Under the pieces are notes generated by a model. The model searched no databases and was not told the origin of the DNA. It saw nothing but the letters and a program-made list of their open reading frames with translations. From assembly GCF_003048835.2 (NCBI RefSeq), contig NZ_CP060705.1, forward strand, positions 1,426,001-1,490,000: a stretch of DNA of 64,000 nucleotides, in the 5' to 3' direction. Below are positions 27,543-36,408 of this stretch, one piece after another. The DNA comes from Campylobacter concisus. GTDB lineage: Bacteria > Campylobacterota > Campylobacteria > Campylobacterales > Campylobacteraceae. Numbering within the stretch: the first letter of the stretch is position 1; each line of letters starts with the position of its first letter. The position numbers were made by a program, and so were the translations under genes.

Positions 27543-28120
27543 TGGCTGTTACTAAAATACATCCGATTAAAACTACTCTTAAAAAGGCGATAGACTATAT
27601 CTGTAACGGAGACAAGACAGATGATGAAATCTATGTTACAACGCACCTATGCAGCAGAGAAAATGCTCATAAAGAATTTGAACTTACAAAGAAGCAGTTT
27701 AACTCAAAAACAAAGACTTTGGTTCATCATCTAATTCAATCCTTTGTTCCTAAAGAAGTTAGTTTTGAAGAAGCCCATCAAGTGGGAATTGAACTTTGCG
27801 ATAAGATTTTAGAGGGGAGATATGAGTATGTTTTAGCTACTCATATTGATAAAGATCATATTCATAATCATATCATTTTCAATTCCATAGATGTGGATGA
27901 GGGCAAGGTATATCATTCCTATTACGGTTCCTATATGAACATCAGAAATCAAAGCGATAGGCTTTGCAGGGAACATAACTTATCTGTGATCGACCAAGAA
28001 ACGCAAAAAGAAATCAACGAGATTAGGCGAAGAAAATATGTGAATTGGTACGACTGGAATGAAGATAAAAAGGAAGTAGCTATAAATCAAGGCTTCAATT
28101 TGATATTGATAGAACTATAA
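27542..28120 (+). pseudogene. mobA: MobA/VirD2-type relaxase, N-terminal part (frameshifted)
   Basis: 192 residues carrying the relaxase domain: catalytic Tyr candidate in LKKAIDYICNGD (about residue 19) and the metal-binding triad HIDKDHIHNHIIFNS, with QSDRLCREHNLSVI. The frame ends at 28120, whereas the homologous continuation (FDIDRTIKQSINWQDFL) is in the -1 frame from about 28096. Nicking could survive in the fragment, but the C-terminal domain is lost unless the shift is a sequencing error. Confidence 0.8.
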
Positions 28121-29001
28121 AGCAGTCAATCAATTGGCAGGATTTTTTATCAAAAATGGAAAGCTGTGGTTATGAAATTAAACAAGGAAAACACATAGCT
28201 TTCAGAAGTAAAAATCAGCAAAGATTTACTAGGGCAAAGACAATTGGAGTTAATTATACTGAAGAACGGATTAAGGACAGAATCCTAAATAAAGAAAAAG
28301 AAATTGGCAATATCATTGATATTAAGAAGAACGAAAAAGCAAAGTCGAGCAAAGGATATGAACATTGGGCAACGAAACACAATCTTAAAACAGCGGCTTC
28401 TACGCTTGTTGAAATCAGGGATAAAGGTTTTAACTCAATGGAAGAATTGGAGCGTGGTATTAGTCGAATAGCCAATGAAAAGAATGAACTAAGACAGGAA
28501 TTTGACAAACTTTCATGGGAACAAAAGAGGATAAAGGAAGTTGTAAAGCATATTCAAATCTGCATCAGCAAGCGAGAACACTATGAAGGCTATCGTAAAA
28601 ATCCAAATGATAAAATTTATATGATGATGAACAGAAAAGATGTAGAAGCCTATCAGAAGTCTTATGAGGAAATAGATGTTTTTCTTAAGCAATTTCCACA
28701 CTTGAGACATACTGTAGTAGGAGAGTTAAAGACAAAATCAAGTAAAAATCTTTTCAGGAAATTAAATGAGCATTCTAAAGAATTACAAGCTAAACAAGAA
28801 GAGATTACGAAGAATCATAATTCATTAGCAGTGCAATATGATGAATTGGAGCATTTAAAAAACAATATGAATGATTATCTTGGTAGGGATAAAACTGAAA
28901 AGAAAAAGGAATCGGTTATTGGTGCAATTAAGAGGCGTCAGGCTGAAGATAAAGAAAAACCAAAAGAAAAGAAAGAAGCAAGCAAAGAAGCTGAGAGATA
29001 A
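28096..29001 (+). pseudogene. MobA relaxase, C-terminal part
   Basis: About 300 residues in the -1 frame relative to the N-terminal part. It begins QFDIDRTIKQSINWQ, contains SCGYEIKQGKHIAFRSK and FTRAKTIGVNYTEE, both typical of Firmicutes MobA proteins, then a long charged coiled coil and a Lys-rich end. ATG 28156 has no good ribosome site. Confidence 0.75.
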
Positions 29002-29009
29002 ATTTATGG

Positions 29010-29045
29010 TCGGTGTGGTCTTAGGACTGCACCGATTATTTTTTT
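29010..29045 (+). terminator. Terminator of the mobilisation operon
   Basis: TCGGTG pairs with CACCGA with further pairing inside (GTC/GAC), followed by TTATTTTTTT. It separates the mobility genes from the restriction-modification cargo. Confidence 0.7.
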
Positions 29046-29121
29046 ATGAAAAATAGCTCTGGAATAGATTTTTCATGGCTGGTATAATAAAAGATAATAG
29101 TTTTTGAAGTGGGTGATTAAT

Positions 29122-30090
29122 ATGGAGGTAAATACCTTTTTTGATTTTTGCTCTGGAATTGGTGGAGGAAGATTAGGATTAGAAAGATGTGGATTAACTT
29201 GTGTGGGATCTTCTGACACAAGTAGACTTGCAAACAGAACATATGATTTATTATTTGATGATAAAACGGATATTAATTATGGTAATTTAAAAAGAATAGA
29301 TTGTAACAACATTCCAGACTTTGATGTTATGATTGCTGGATTTCCGTGTCAAACATTCTCTGTAATTGGTAGGCAAGAAGGTACGAAAGATCCGAGAGGT
29401 CAGATAATTTATTACCTTATTGACATTCTGGAAAAGAAGAAACCAAAGATTTTTATTTTTGAGAATGTAAAAGGACTGCTGACACACGATAAAGGTAAAA
29501 CATTTAATGATATAATTGGTACTTTATCTAAATCAGGATATTCAATTTACCATAAAGTGCTGAATAGTATTGATTACGGTGTTCCACATATGAGACAAAG
29601 GATTTATATTATAGGATTTGAAAATTCTTTGGGAATAGCAGACTTTATTTGGCCGGATGTAAAAGAGCGGGTTCAAATTGATTCATACTTTAATCCAACT
29701 GACAATTATATGTTGGAAGAGGATTATAAGTGGTTTTCATCAAGATATCTGAATAACGAAAAAAATATTGGTAAATTTAAATTGGAAGAAATACTAGAAA
29801 TGAATAATGTGGTAGTAGATACTAGAATGTCTGATTTGCGTTTATATCATAATAGAATGCCAACTTTAAGAGCACATAGGGATGGTGTCTATTATGTTAG
29901 AGATAAAAAAATATACTATCTAAAAGGTGAAGAAGCTTTAAAATTTCAAGGTTTTGATGATTGTTTTATAAAAAAAGTGTCTGGTAAAGTAAGTAATCGT
30001 CATTTGCTTCAACAGGCAGGAAATGCAATGACAGCAAATGTAGTTCAAAGTATTGGCAAAGCTATTTTAGATAGATTGGAGGAGGTATAA
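29122..30090 (+). CDS. DNA (cytosine-5-)-methyltransferase, first of two
   Basis: 322 residues from ATG 29122; the frame also extends to TTG 29104. Motif I FFDFCSGIGGGRLGLE, motif IV AGFPCQTFSVIG with the catalytic Cys, motif VI FIFENVKGL, motif VIII MRQRIYIIG and motif X QQAGNAMTANVV are all present, so it should be active. The target-recognition region is short and unlike that of the HhaI-type methylase at 31171, so its target is probably different or overlapping. It is two bases upstream of the nuclease gene. Confidence 0.9.
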   Translation: MEVNTFFDFCSGIGGGRLGLERCGLTCVGSSDTSRLANRTYDLLFDDKTDINYGNLKRIDCNNIPDFDVMIAGFPCQTFSVIGRQEGTKDPRGQIIYYLIDILEKKKPKIFIFENVKGLLTHDKGKTFNDIIGTLSKSGYSIYHKVLNSIDYGVPHMRQRIYIIGFENSLGIADFIWPDVKERVQIDSYFNPTDNYMLEEDYKWFSSRYLNNEKNIGKFKLEEILEMNNVVVDTRMSDLRLYHNRMPTLRAHRDGVYYVRDKKIYYLKGEEALKFQGFDDCFIKKVSGKVSNRHLLQQAGNAMTANVVQSIGKAILDRLEEV

Positions 30091-30092
30091 CA

Positions 30093-30872
30093 ATGAGTTG
30101 GAGAACTTTTGAAGAAGAGTGTACAGCATATTTAAATGAAAAATATGGAATTAAATTTGAACAACAAGGAGAATCTGATTCAACTGTAAGCGATATACTT
30201 TATCGCGGGGAGAGAAAAGCTTTTTATATAGAAGCGAAAATGCATAGTGCTCAATGCGGGCAATTTGTATTATTGCCAGATTTAAAAAACGGTGTATTCA
30301 GGTATTCTCCTAAAAACAAAACAAATGAAAATGAATATACCAGAATGATTGTTGATTTTATGGATAGTAATTTTTATGAATTTTGTGATTCAGGAACAGC
30401 TGGATTAGATATTAATATGCCAAAATCAGTATTTTATAATTGGATAATTAATTATTATAAAGAAAAAGGTGCAGAATTTTTTATAACTAAAGATAGGGGG
30501 GAGTTTTTGATATTTCCCATAGATCAATTCCCTAAATACTTTAATGTGACAGCGAAGTATAGAGAAAAGAAGAGTGGTTCATCCAGCTTAAATAATTCTA
30601 ATAGATTTGATTTCGAGTATGCAATGGGTATTGCAGACATAGATTTTAGCTTTAGCGGGTTAGATATTATTTCTGATAGGTATTTAGATGGAACAAAGGT
30701 CAGTGGCGATAAATACGACTATCTTATTAAAGAGAATGGCAGTAATTATAAAGTGAGAAAATTATCTAACACTAGAAATGCAAATGTAATATTTTCAATA
30801 GAATTAATGAATTATGATGTTGAACAGCAAAAAAGGGATCTTATTAAGTTTGAAAAGGCAATTAGCAAATAA
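30093..30872 (+). CDS. HhaI-like type II restriction endonuclease (predicted GCGC)
   Basis: 259 residues. A PD-(D/E)XK active site can be traced as Asp in STVSDILYRG and EAK in KAFYIEAKM (about residues 35 to 50). Segments such as GESDST, SDIL, FYIEAKM, QCGQFVL and SPKNK match what I remember of R.HhaI, and the length is about the same. With an M.HhaI-like methylase 300 bp away, cutting at GCGC is the expected specificity. It appears intact. Identity could not be computed here. Confidence 0.85.
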   Translation: MSWRTFEEECTAYLNEKYGIKFEQQGESDSTVSDILYRGERKAFYIEAKMHSAQCGQFVLLPDLKNGVFRYSPKNKTNENEYTRMIVDFMDSNFYEFCDSGTAGLDINMPKSVFYNWIINYYKEKGAEFFITKDRGEFLIFPIDQFPKYFNVTAKYREKKSGSSSLNNSNRFDFEYAMGIADIDFSFSGLDIISDRYLDGTKVSGDKYDYLIKENGSNYKVRKLSNTRNANVIFSIELMNYDVEQQKRDLIKFEKAISK

Positions 30873-30878
30873 AAGGGG

Positions 30879-31190
30879 TTACCCGTCAGGGTACTCCTTC
30901 TTAAATGCTATATATTTAGTCAATGATAGTTTGTATGTGTGTATATATCTTTCACCAATAGGAAGTGGATATAATTGAAATGAATCCATAATTGGGTTTT
31001 TCCCGTTCTTAGAAAAACATTTTAAAAGCTGCTTACAAGCGTCTTTGTTAAATTCAGAGTCTACTGATGAAGAGATAGGAGATTCAATTAAGGCTCTATC
31101 TAACTTTTTCAATCTAGAGATAGTATCTGAAGCGACTTTGGATGAATTACCATTTTTAACCAACCAGGTTTTAAATATAGCTGTATTCAT
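30879..31190 (-). CDS. Small protein in the restriction-modification locus, SAM-like fold candidate
   Basis: 103 residues, overlapping the HhaI-like methylase by 20 bp on the same strand and convergent with the nuclease gene (6-bp gap). The N-terminus FKTWLVKNGNSSKVASDTISRLKKLDR resembles the core-binding domain of tyrosine recombinases and is often found in restriction-linked proteins. It has no nuclease motif or helix-turn-helix of the XRE kind. A role in controlling the system is possible but not shown. Confidence 0.6.
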   Translation of the reverse strand: MNTAIFKTWLVKNGNSSKVASDTISRLKKLDRALIESPISSSVDSEFNKDACKQLLKCFSKNGKNPIMDSFQLYPLPIGERYIHTYKLSLTKYIAFKKEYPDG

Positions 31191-32160
31191 GATTTAAAGC
31201 CTCCCCCATGTTTTTAGCAATATATTGTAAAACATTAATTACAACGGAATTGCCAAATTGTTTATATGCTTGACTTGATGATGGATGAATTAAATATGAA
31301 TCAGGATATCCCATAATACGAGCACATTCACGAGGGTGCAATTTCCTTGTTTTACCATTTATTAAGTATCCACCTGTTTTAGAGAAGACACCACCACCAT
31401 AAGCGGACAAAGTAATCGCAATTCCTTTAGGGCTGTAAATTCTTTCACCTTGTCCACCTTTGCCAACAGTTCCTATTCTTATTGTTTTATTTGAATTTTC
31501 TTTAATTTCTATATCTCTCAGTTCCAGATCTGATCTATTTATTATAAGATTTGATACGTCTTCGTCAGGCAATAATAAGTCTTCGACAAATGTAGAAAGC
31601 TTAAAAGGCTTCGGGAAAGAGAAATTCTTAATGTTTAAATCCTTTCTAAAACAAATCATATAGATACGTTCTCTCTTTTGAGGGATGCCAAAGTCAAGAG
31701 AATTTAAGACGTCAGAGTAGAAGTCATATCCTAAATCTATCATAGTATTTCTAACAACCTTTAGTGTATTGCCATTGTCATGAGATGCAAAATTTTTAAC
31801 ATTTTCCATGAAAACCACTTTTGGATTTTTAGTTTTTACAATTCTAGCCACATCAAAAAACAAAGTTCCCCTGCTATCTTCAAAACCTTTTTGTTTTCCA
31901 CTAATTGAAAAGGCTTGACAAGGAAAACCTGCACATAAAATATCGTGCTCAGGGATACTGTTTTCGTCAACAAGTGTAATATCACTTTCAGGCATATCTC
32001 CAAAATTCATTTGATATACTTCCTGTGCGTATTTATCCCATTCGTTGGAGTAAACACACTCAGCACCAAAGGATTCCAGTGCGAGCCTAAATCCACCTAA
32101 TCCAGCGAATAAATCTATAAATTTTAAACCAGTAAGATTTTTATTTTTTACTTCAATCAT
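31171..32160 (-). CDS. HhaI-like DNA (cytosine-5-)-methyltransferase (predicted GCGC)
   Basis: 329 residues from ATG 32160, with GGGAGG seven bases upstream; the longer frame to 32193 is not needed. The sequence follows M.HhaI almost throughout from memory: LTGLKFIDLFAGLGGFRLAL, GFPCQAFSISGKQKGF with the catalytic Cys at residue 81, the same number as in M.HhaI, PKVVFMENVKNFASHDNGNT, and the target-recognition part GKGGQGERIYSPKGIAITL followed by SAYGGG. The methylated base should be the inner C of GCGC. Its promoter contains the only two GCGC sites I see in the element. Confidence 0.95.
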   Translation of the reverse strand: MIEVKNKNLTGLKFIDLFAGLGGFRLALESFGAECVYSNEWDKYAQEVYQMNFGDMPESDITLVDENSIPEHDILCAGFPCQAFSISGKQKGFEDSRGTLFFDVARIVKTKNPKVVFMENVKNFASHDNGNTLKVVRNTMIDLGYDFYSDVLNSLDFGIPQKRERIYMICFRKDLNIKNFSFPKPFKLSTFVEDLLLPDEDVSNLIINRSDLELRDIEIKENSNKTIRIGTVGKGGQGERIYSPKGIAITLSAYGGGVFSKTGGYLINGKTRKLHPRECARIMGYPDSYLIHPSSSQAYKQFGNSVVINVLQYIAKNMGEALNHEYSYI

Positions 32161-32180
32161 AAGATACCTCCCTTTTGATA

Positions 32181-32226
32181 GCGCATTGCGCATTATTATT
32201 TTATATAATTATTAAGCTTCTGTCAA
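32181..32226 (-). promoter_or_regulatory. Promoter of the HhaI-like methylase with two GCGC sites at the start point
   Basis: On the minus strand: TTGACA (32226-32221), 17-bp spacer, TAAAAT (32203-32198). Two GCGC sites (32191-32188 and 32184-32181) begin about where transcription should start. They are the target of the methylase itself, so methylation could tune its own expression. Confidence 0.65.
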
Positions 32227-32245
32227 TATAATAGTGTATAAAATT

Positions 32246-32265
32246 ATACTAAAGTATGATATAAT
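32246..32265 (+). promoter_or_regulatory. -10 box and palindromic operator before the small XRE gene
   Basis: Palindrome ATACTAAAGTAT (32246-32257) immediately upstream of TATAAT (32260-32265). A regulator bound there would block RNA polymerase. The next gene encodes a small XRE protein, the obvious candidate. Confidence 0.5.
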
Positions 32266-32307
32266 GAACTATAAATCTAAATAATGATTTTAATAGGGGT
32301 TATAAAG

Positions 32308-32508
32308 ATGAAATTTAGTTATAAAAAATTGTGGAAATTATTGATAGACAAAGATATAAAGCATAAAGATTTAATCAATAAAACAGGAATTAGTAGAAGT
32401 ACGTTTTATAAGTTAAAGAAAGACGAAAATGTAACGACAGATGTATTATTAAAAATATGTGAAGAACTTAACTGTGATATATCTGAAATTGTGGAATGTA
32501 TAGATTAG
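32308..32508 (+). CDS. Small XRE-type regulator upstream of qatA
   Basis: 66 residues from ATG 32308 (AGGGG upstream); the frame is open from 32284. A complete Cro-like helix-turn-helix: YKKLWKLLIDKDIKHKDLINKTGISRSTFYKLKKDE and LLKICEELNCDISEIVE. It lies between the divergent methylase promoter and qatA, 11 bases before the latter. It may act as a controller for the restriction system, the Qat operon or both. Confidence 0.75.
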   Translation: MKFSYKKLWKLLIDKDIKHKDLINKTGISRSTFYKLKKDENVTTDVLLKICEELNCDISEIVECID

Positions 32509-32519
32509 GGAGGCGTTTT

Positions 32520-34340
32520 ATGTGGAAAGATAGTGAAACCGAACTGGATTTTCTTGACTACGATTACTTAATACAAACGCTTCAAAGTATCATCACAGAT
32601 GATTCTCTTTTACCAGCGAGTATTGGAGTATACGGTGAATGGGGGAGTGGAAAGTCAAGCTTGATGTATATGTGCAAAGAGCGTTTGATTAAGGGAGATG
32701 AAAAAATTAAATGTTTAGTATTTAATGGTTGGCTATTTGAAAATTATGAAGACGCAAAAACGGCGATATTAGGTACTATTCTTGATGAGATTAGTAAAGA
32801 AACACACTTAACTAAAAAGGCACAAGAAATTATTAAAGGGTTATATAAAAGTGTTGATAAATTTAAATTGGTAAAAGGTGCATTGAAATATGGAACTGAT
32901 TTTTTAGTGACAGGAGGGATTGGCTCTTTGCTTGACATAACAATGAATCAGGTCTTGAAATATGGTCAAGAAAAAATAGAAGTCAGTGATTTAGAAAAAA
33001 TTAAATCTAGTATTGAAAGCGAATTAAATAACAAAGAGTTACGTGAGGATATTAGAAAATTTCAAAAAGCATTTGCATCTTTGCTAGAAGAAACAAAAAT
33101 TAGTCGTTTAGTTGTTTTTATAGATGAGTTGGATAGATGTAGACCAGATACTATTTTAGAAACGCTTGAAGCAATAAAATTATTTCTTTTTAATGGAAAA
33201 GTTGCTTTCGTTATTGGTGCTGATGAACGTCATATTTCGTATGCAGTTAAAAGTAAATTTAGAGATATAGAAGGCATTCAGATTGATATTGGGAAAGAAT
33301 ATCTTGAGAAATTAATACAATATCCTATTCGCATCCCACAATTAAATGCAGATGAGGTGGAAATTTATATTGCATGTTTACTTTTACAGTCGGAATTATC
33401 GGAAGAAAATTTTCAAAAGGCTCTATCATGGATAGTTGAGAAGAAAAAAGAGGATTTCGAGAGATTTAAGATCGAATCAATTATAACTTTATTTTCAGAT
33501 AAAAAAGATATTTATTCAAATATTATAGAATCACTTTCTATTGCAAATCAGCTGGCATTTGTTTTATCTAATGGATTGCATGGAAACCCTCGTCAGTGTA
33601 AACGCTTCTTGAATTCCATGTATATGAGATTGCAAATGGCATCTTATAAGAATAAGAAATTGGATAGAAAAATTCTTGCAAAGATAATGATGTTGGAATA
33701 TATAAAACCAAGAATTTTCAATAAAATAGCAGAGATGGCAGCGGATAATAGTTTAAGTAAAGAATTAACACTATTCGAGAATGGTACACCAGAGAATAGC
33801 GATAAGTTAAAAATTTGGAGAGAAGATAATTGGTTTTTAAATTGGTGTAAAATAGATCCTAAATTATCTGATGAAAACCTCAATACATATTTTTATTTTA
33901 CAAGAACCTCATTGGATGAAAAAATTAGTCGTATATCATCTTTTCTTTCACCAGAAGCCCAAGAAATATTGGAACAACTTCTTTCAAAATCAGACGTTAA
34001 AATTCAACAAGCAATTAAATCTGTTGCAAATATATCAGATGCTGATGCGGCTGCAATTCTTGAGGCTATGAATTCTTCCATGATATCTGAAACAACAATA
34101 GCCAAAGAATTGATGAAATCATTTCTACTGTTTGCACAGCAAAGAACTGAGTTAACCAATGATACTCTCAGTTATTTACAATCACTTAGTGGCTCGCAAA
34201 TTAATCTTGGTTGTATAAGTTATATAGCTGAATATGCAAATAAAATGAATAAGAAAGTAGAAATTTTAGAGATAGCATCTCAATGGGATAAGAACAAACA
34301 AGGCTTAAAAATTGGAATAGAAAAACTGTTAGAAAAATAG
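32520..34340 (+). CDS. qatA: QatA, KAP-family P-loop ATPase
   Basis: 606 residues from ATG 32520 (GGGAGG five bases upstream). Walker A is GEWGSGKS (residues 39 to 46) and Walker B LVVFIDELDRCRPDT (about 198), diagnostic of KAP NTPases, with a helical insertion between them. The C-terminal 200 residues are helical. In the QatABCD anti-phage system this ATPase acts with QatB, QatC and QatD; its exact role is unknown. First gene of an uninterrupted operon. Confidence 0.9.
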   Translation: MWKDSETELDFLDYDYLIQTLQSIITDDSLLPASIGVYGEWGSGKSSLMYMCKERLIKGDEKIKCLVFNGWLFENYEDAKTAILGTILDEISKETHLTKKAQEIIKGLYKSVDKFKLVKGALKYGTDFLVTGGIGSLLDITMNQVLKYGQEKIEVSDLEKIKSSIESELNNKELREDIRKFQKAFASLLEETKISRLVVFIDELDRCRPDTILETLEAIKLFLFNGKVAFVIGADERHISYAVKSKFRDIEGIQIDIGKEYLEKLIQYPIRIPQLNADEVEIYIACLLLQSELSEENFQKALSWIVEKKKEDFERFKIESIITLFSDKKDIYSNIIESLSIANQLAFVLSNGLHGNPRQCKRFLNSMYMRLQMASYKNKKLDRKILAKIMMLEYIKPRIFNKIAEMAADNSLSKELTLFENGTPENSDKLKIWREDNWFLNWCKIDPKLSDENLNTYFYFTRTSLDEKISRISSFLSPEAQEILEQLLSKSDVKIQQAIKSVANISDADAAAILEAMNSSMISETTIAKELMKSFLLFAQQRTELTNDTLSYLQSLSGSQINLGCISYIAEYANKMNKKVEILEIASQWDKNKQGLKIGIEKLLEK

Positions 34341-34357
34341 TATAAGAGGAGGGGCTT

Positions 34358-35125
34358 ATGGGAACATCAAGTATTTTTAATGGTAGGAATGATAGAAATC
34401 CCTTGTTACCAGAAGATTATAACCCTAATCAAGATGAAGACACTGATGTAACGGAACCAGTTAAATGGAAGACAGTTAAGTCAGATATGTCAAAGTTTGT
34501 AAAGAGTGGTGGTACATACAGTTCCGCAAAACATATAGCAAGACAATATGTTAAAGCAGCTGGTGGAGCTAGAAGTTTGGCTTCACAGTCATACTCTGGA
34601 AGGAAAGCTGGAGGAAATCTGGGGAACTTTTTTAATGGTATTGTCACTAATGGCGTGAAGGTAACTTTTAAAAATCTCGGAATTGAATACGAAGGTAAAT
34701 CTGTAGAGGCGATTTTTTCTAGGTTAGTAGATGTAATTGCACCTAATTCAAGCACTAAAGAAGATATTGTGGCTAAGGAAGCTACACAAGCAGCTCTATC
34801 TAAAGTATTTGATTATGTTGAAAATAATTCGATGGATATAGACTCTCTAAATAATATGTCAATTGAATTAATGCATGAAGCCTTAAAAGAATACGTTGGT
34901 GCATATATTTGGATTACAATGATGAAAGACTTAGGTAGTCGTTTAGAAATGTATATAACAAATGCAGATGATTCATATGCTACGGAATGCGAATTTAAAG
35001 ATATGATTATGGGAATTGTAGATGTTGAGTTTAATAAGCAAGGTAATATAATAAATAAAAATATTTCGTCTACGATTAGAGATATGCATGAATGCTGTTT
35101 GAAAGTTATGGAGGGAATCTTATGA
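34358..35125 (+). CDS. qatB: QatB
   Basis: 255 residues with the family N-terminus MGTSSIFNGRNDRNPLLPED, then a basic, glycine/serine-rich region (SGGTYSSAKHIARQYVKAAGG) and a helical C-terminal half. QatB is an uncharacterised but obligatory part of the Qat system. GAGGAGGGGC gives a strong ribosome site. It overlaps qatC by 4 bp (ATGA). Confidence 0.85.
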   Translation: MGTSSIFNGRNDRNPLLPEDYNPNQDEDTDVTEPVKWKTVKSDMSKFVKSGGTYSSAKHIARQYVKAAGGARSLASQSYSGRKAGGNLGNFFNGIVTNGVKVTFKNLGIEYEGKSVEAIFSRLVDVIAPNSSTKEDIVAKEATQAALSKVFDYVENNSMDIDSLNNMSIELMHEALKEYVGAYIWITMMKDLGSRLEMYITNADDSYATECEFKDMIMGIVDVEFNKQGNIINKNISSTIRDMHECCLKVMEGIL

Positions 35126-36408
35126 AAATAGTTTGTCACATAAATAAAACAGATACTTTTGAAGTTGATGAACAAGCAATAAATGTTGATTTTTTCGACT
35201 CCAATTCTTTTTCATATACATTTTGGAAGAATAAAAACAAGTTACCGTATTGGTACAGTCAACAAGCGTTAGATTTGCTTTACATTTCTATGGCTGTTTT
35301 TGCGGCGGATAGATTATGTTTAAGAAAAGATGTGCATGATGGATGGAGTAGAGAATTCTCTATATACATGCCTATTTTAGAATATGATATGTGGCAAAAT
35401 GCAAAATCAACACTTGAGGAAATGTTGAATTTTTTAAGCGGCGATAAATGGACTTTTATTTTTAGAAGAAGAGAGCAATCTGAAGAGGAAAAGATAAACA
35501 ACAATAAATGGGAAAAATCAAAGCAAAAAATAAAAAGTTATGATCAAATTTGTATGTTTTCAGGCGGAATGGATTCGTTTATTGGTGCAATAGATTTGTT
35601 GGAAAGTAATAGTGATAAAACATTATTTGTGAGCCATTATGGTGGCGGGAAAGGAACAAAGGAATTTCAAGATATTCTTAAAGAAAAGTTTATTAATCAG
35701 TATTCATTAGAATTAAGAGATTTCCATCAGTATTATGCAAAGGTTGTGTCAGGTATTGAAGATACTACAAGAACACGTTCCTTCATGTTTTTCTCTCACG
35801 CATTAGCAGTTGCATCATGTTTGAGAAAGAAAGTTCATTTGGTTATACCAGAAAATGGTTTTATTTCATTAAATATTCCTAGCACATTTTCTCGAATAGG
35901 TACAAGTAGCACAAGAACAACACACCCACATTATATGGGCTTGTTTCAAAAGTTGTTAGATTTAATTGAATTAAAAGTAACGTTAGTTAATCCGTATCAA
36001 TTTAAAACAAAAGGTGAAATGTTGTTGAACTGCAAAAATCAATCTTTTGTTAGAGAAAATTTGGATAATACTATGTCCTGTTCACATCCGGATAATGGTA
36101 GAATGCAAAAAGAAAAGGAAGCTAGGCATTGTGGTTACTGTTTACCGTGCGTAATAAGACAAGCAGCAATCGTGCGTGCAGGCATTATAGATCAAAGTTC
36201 ATATAGGGATAATAAATTTAATGGAGGCAAGGTTTCTAGAACTTGTTTAAATTCGTATCGTTTAGGATTAAGAAAATTTAATCCTAAATACGCTTTTATG
36301 ACAATTCAATCTAGTGGCTCTATAGAGAATAATATTGAAGATTATGCAAATCTGTATATTAGAGGTATGGAGGAATTAAAAACATATTTGGAGGAATTGG
36401 ATGACTAA
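35122..36408 (+). CDS. qatC: QatC, QueC-like ATP-pyrophosphatase-fold protein
   Basis: 428 residues from ATG 35122, with GGAGGG upstream; the reading frame also reaches 35092. PP-loop FSGGMDSFIGAID is near residue 146, and a QueC-type zinc site near 335 to 345 (HCGYCLPCVIRQ), with an upstream Cys in MSCSHPDN. A long N-terminal extension (about 120 residues) distinguishes it from chromosomal QueC at 53789. In Qat and related systems such proteins are thought to modify a target with a deazaguanine, by analogy. Confidence 0.9.
   Translation: MKIVCHINKTDTFEVDEQAINVDFFDSNSFSYTFWKNKNKLPYWYSQQALDLLYISMAVFAADRLCLRKDVHDGWSREFSIYMPILEYDMWQNAKSTLEEMLNFLSGDKWTFIFRRREQSEEEKINNNKWEKSKQKIKSYDQICMFSGGMDSFIGAIDLLESNSDKTLFVSHYGGGKGTKEFQDILKEKFINQYSLELRDFHQYYAKVVSGIEDTTRTRSFMFFSHALAVASCLRKKVHLVIPENGFISLNIPSTFSRIGTSSTRTTHPHYMGLFQKLLDLIELKVTLVNPYQFKTKGEMLLNCKNQSFVRENLDNTMSCSHPDNGRMQKEKEARHCGYCLPCVIRQAAIVRAGIIDQSSYRDNKFNGGKVSRTCLNSYRLGLRKFNPKYAFMTIQSSGSIENNIEDYANLYIRGMEELKTYLEELDD

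Noticed and set aside
32284-32508. Antitoxin of a toxin-antitoxin pair
   Set aside because: The neighbouring genes are a methylase and a KAP ATPase; no toxin-like small partner is next to it.
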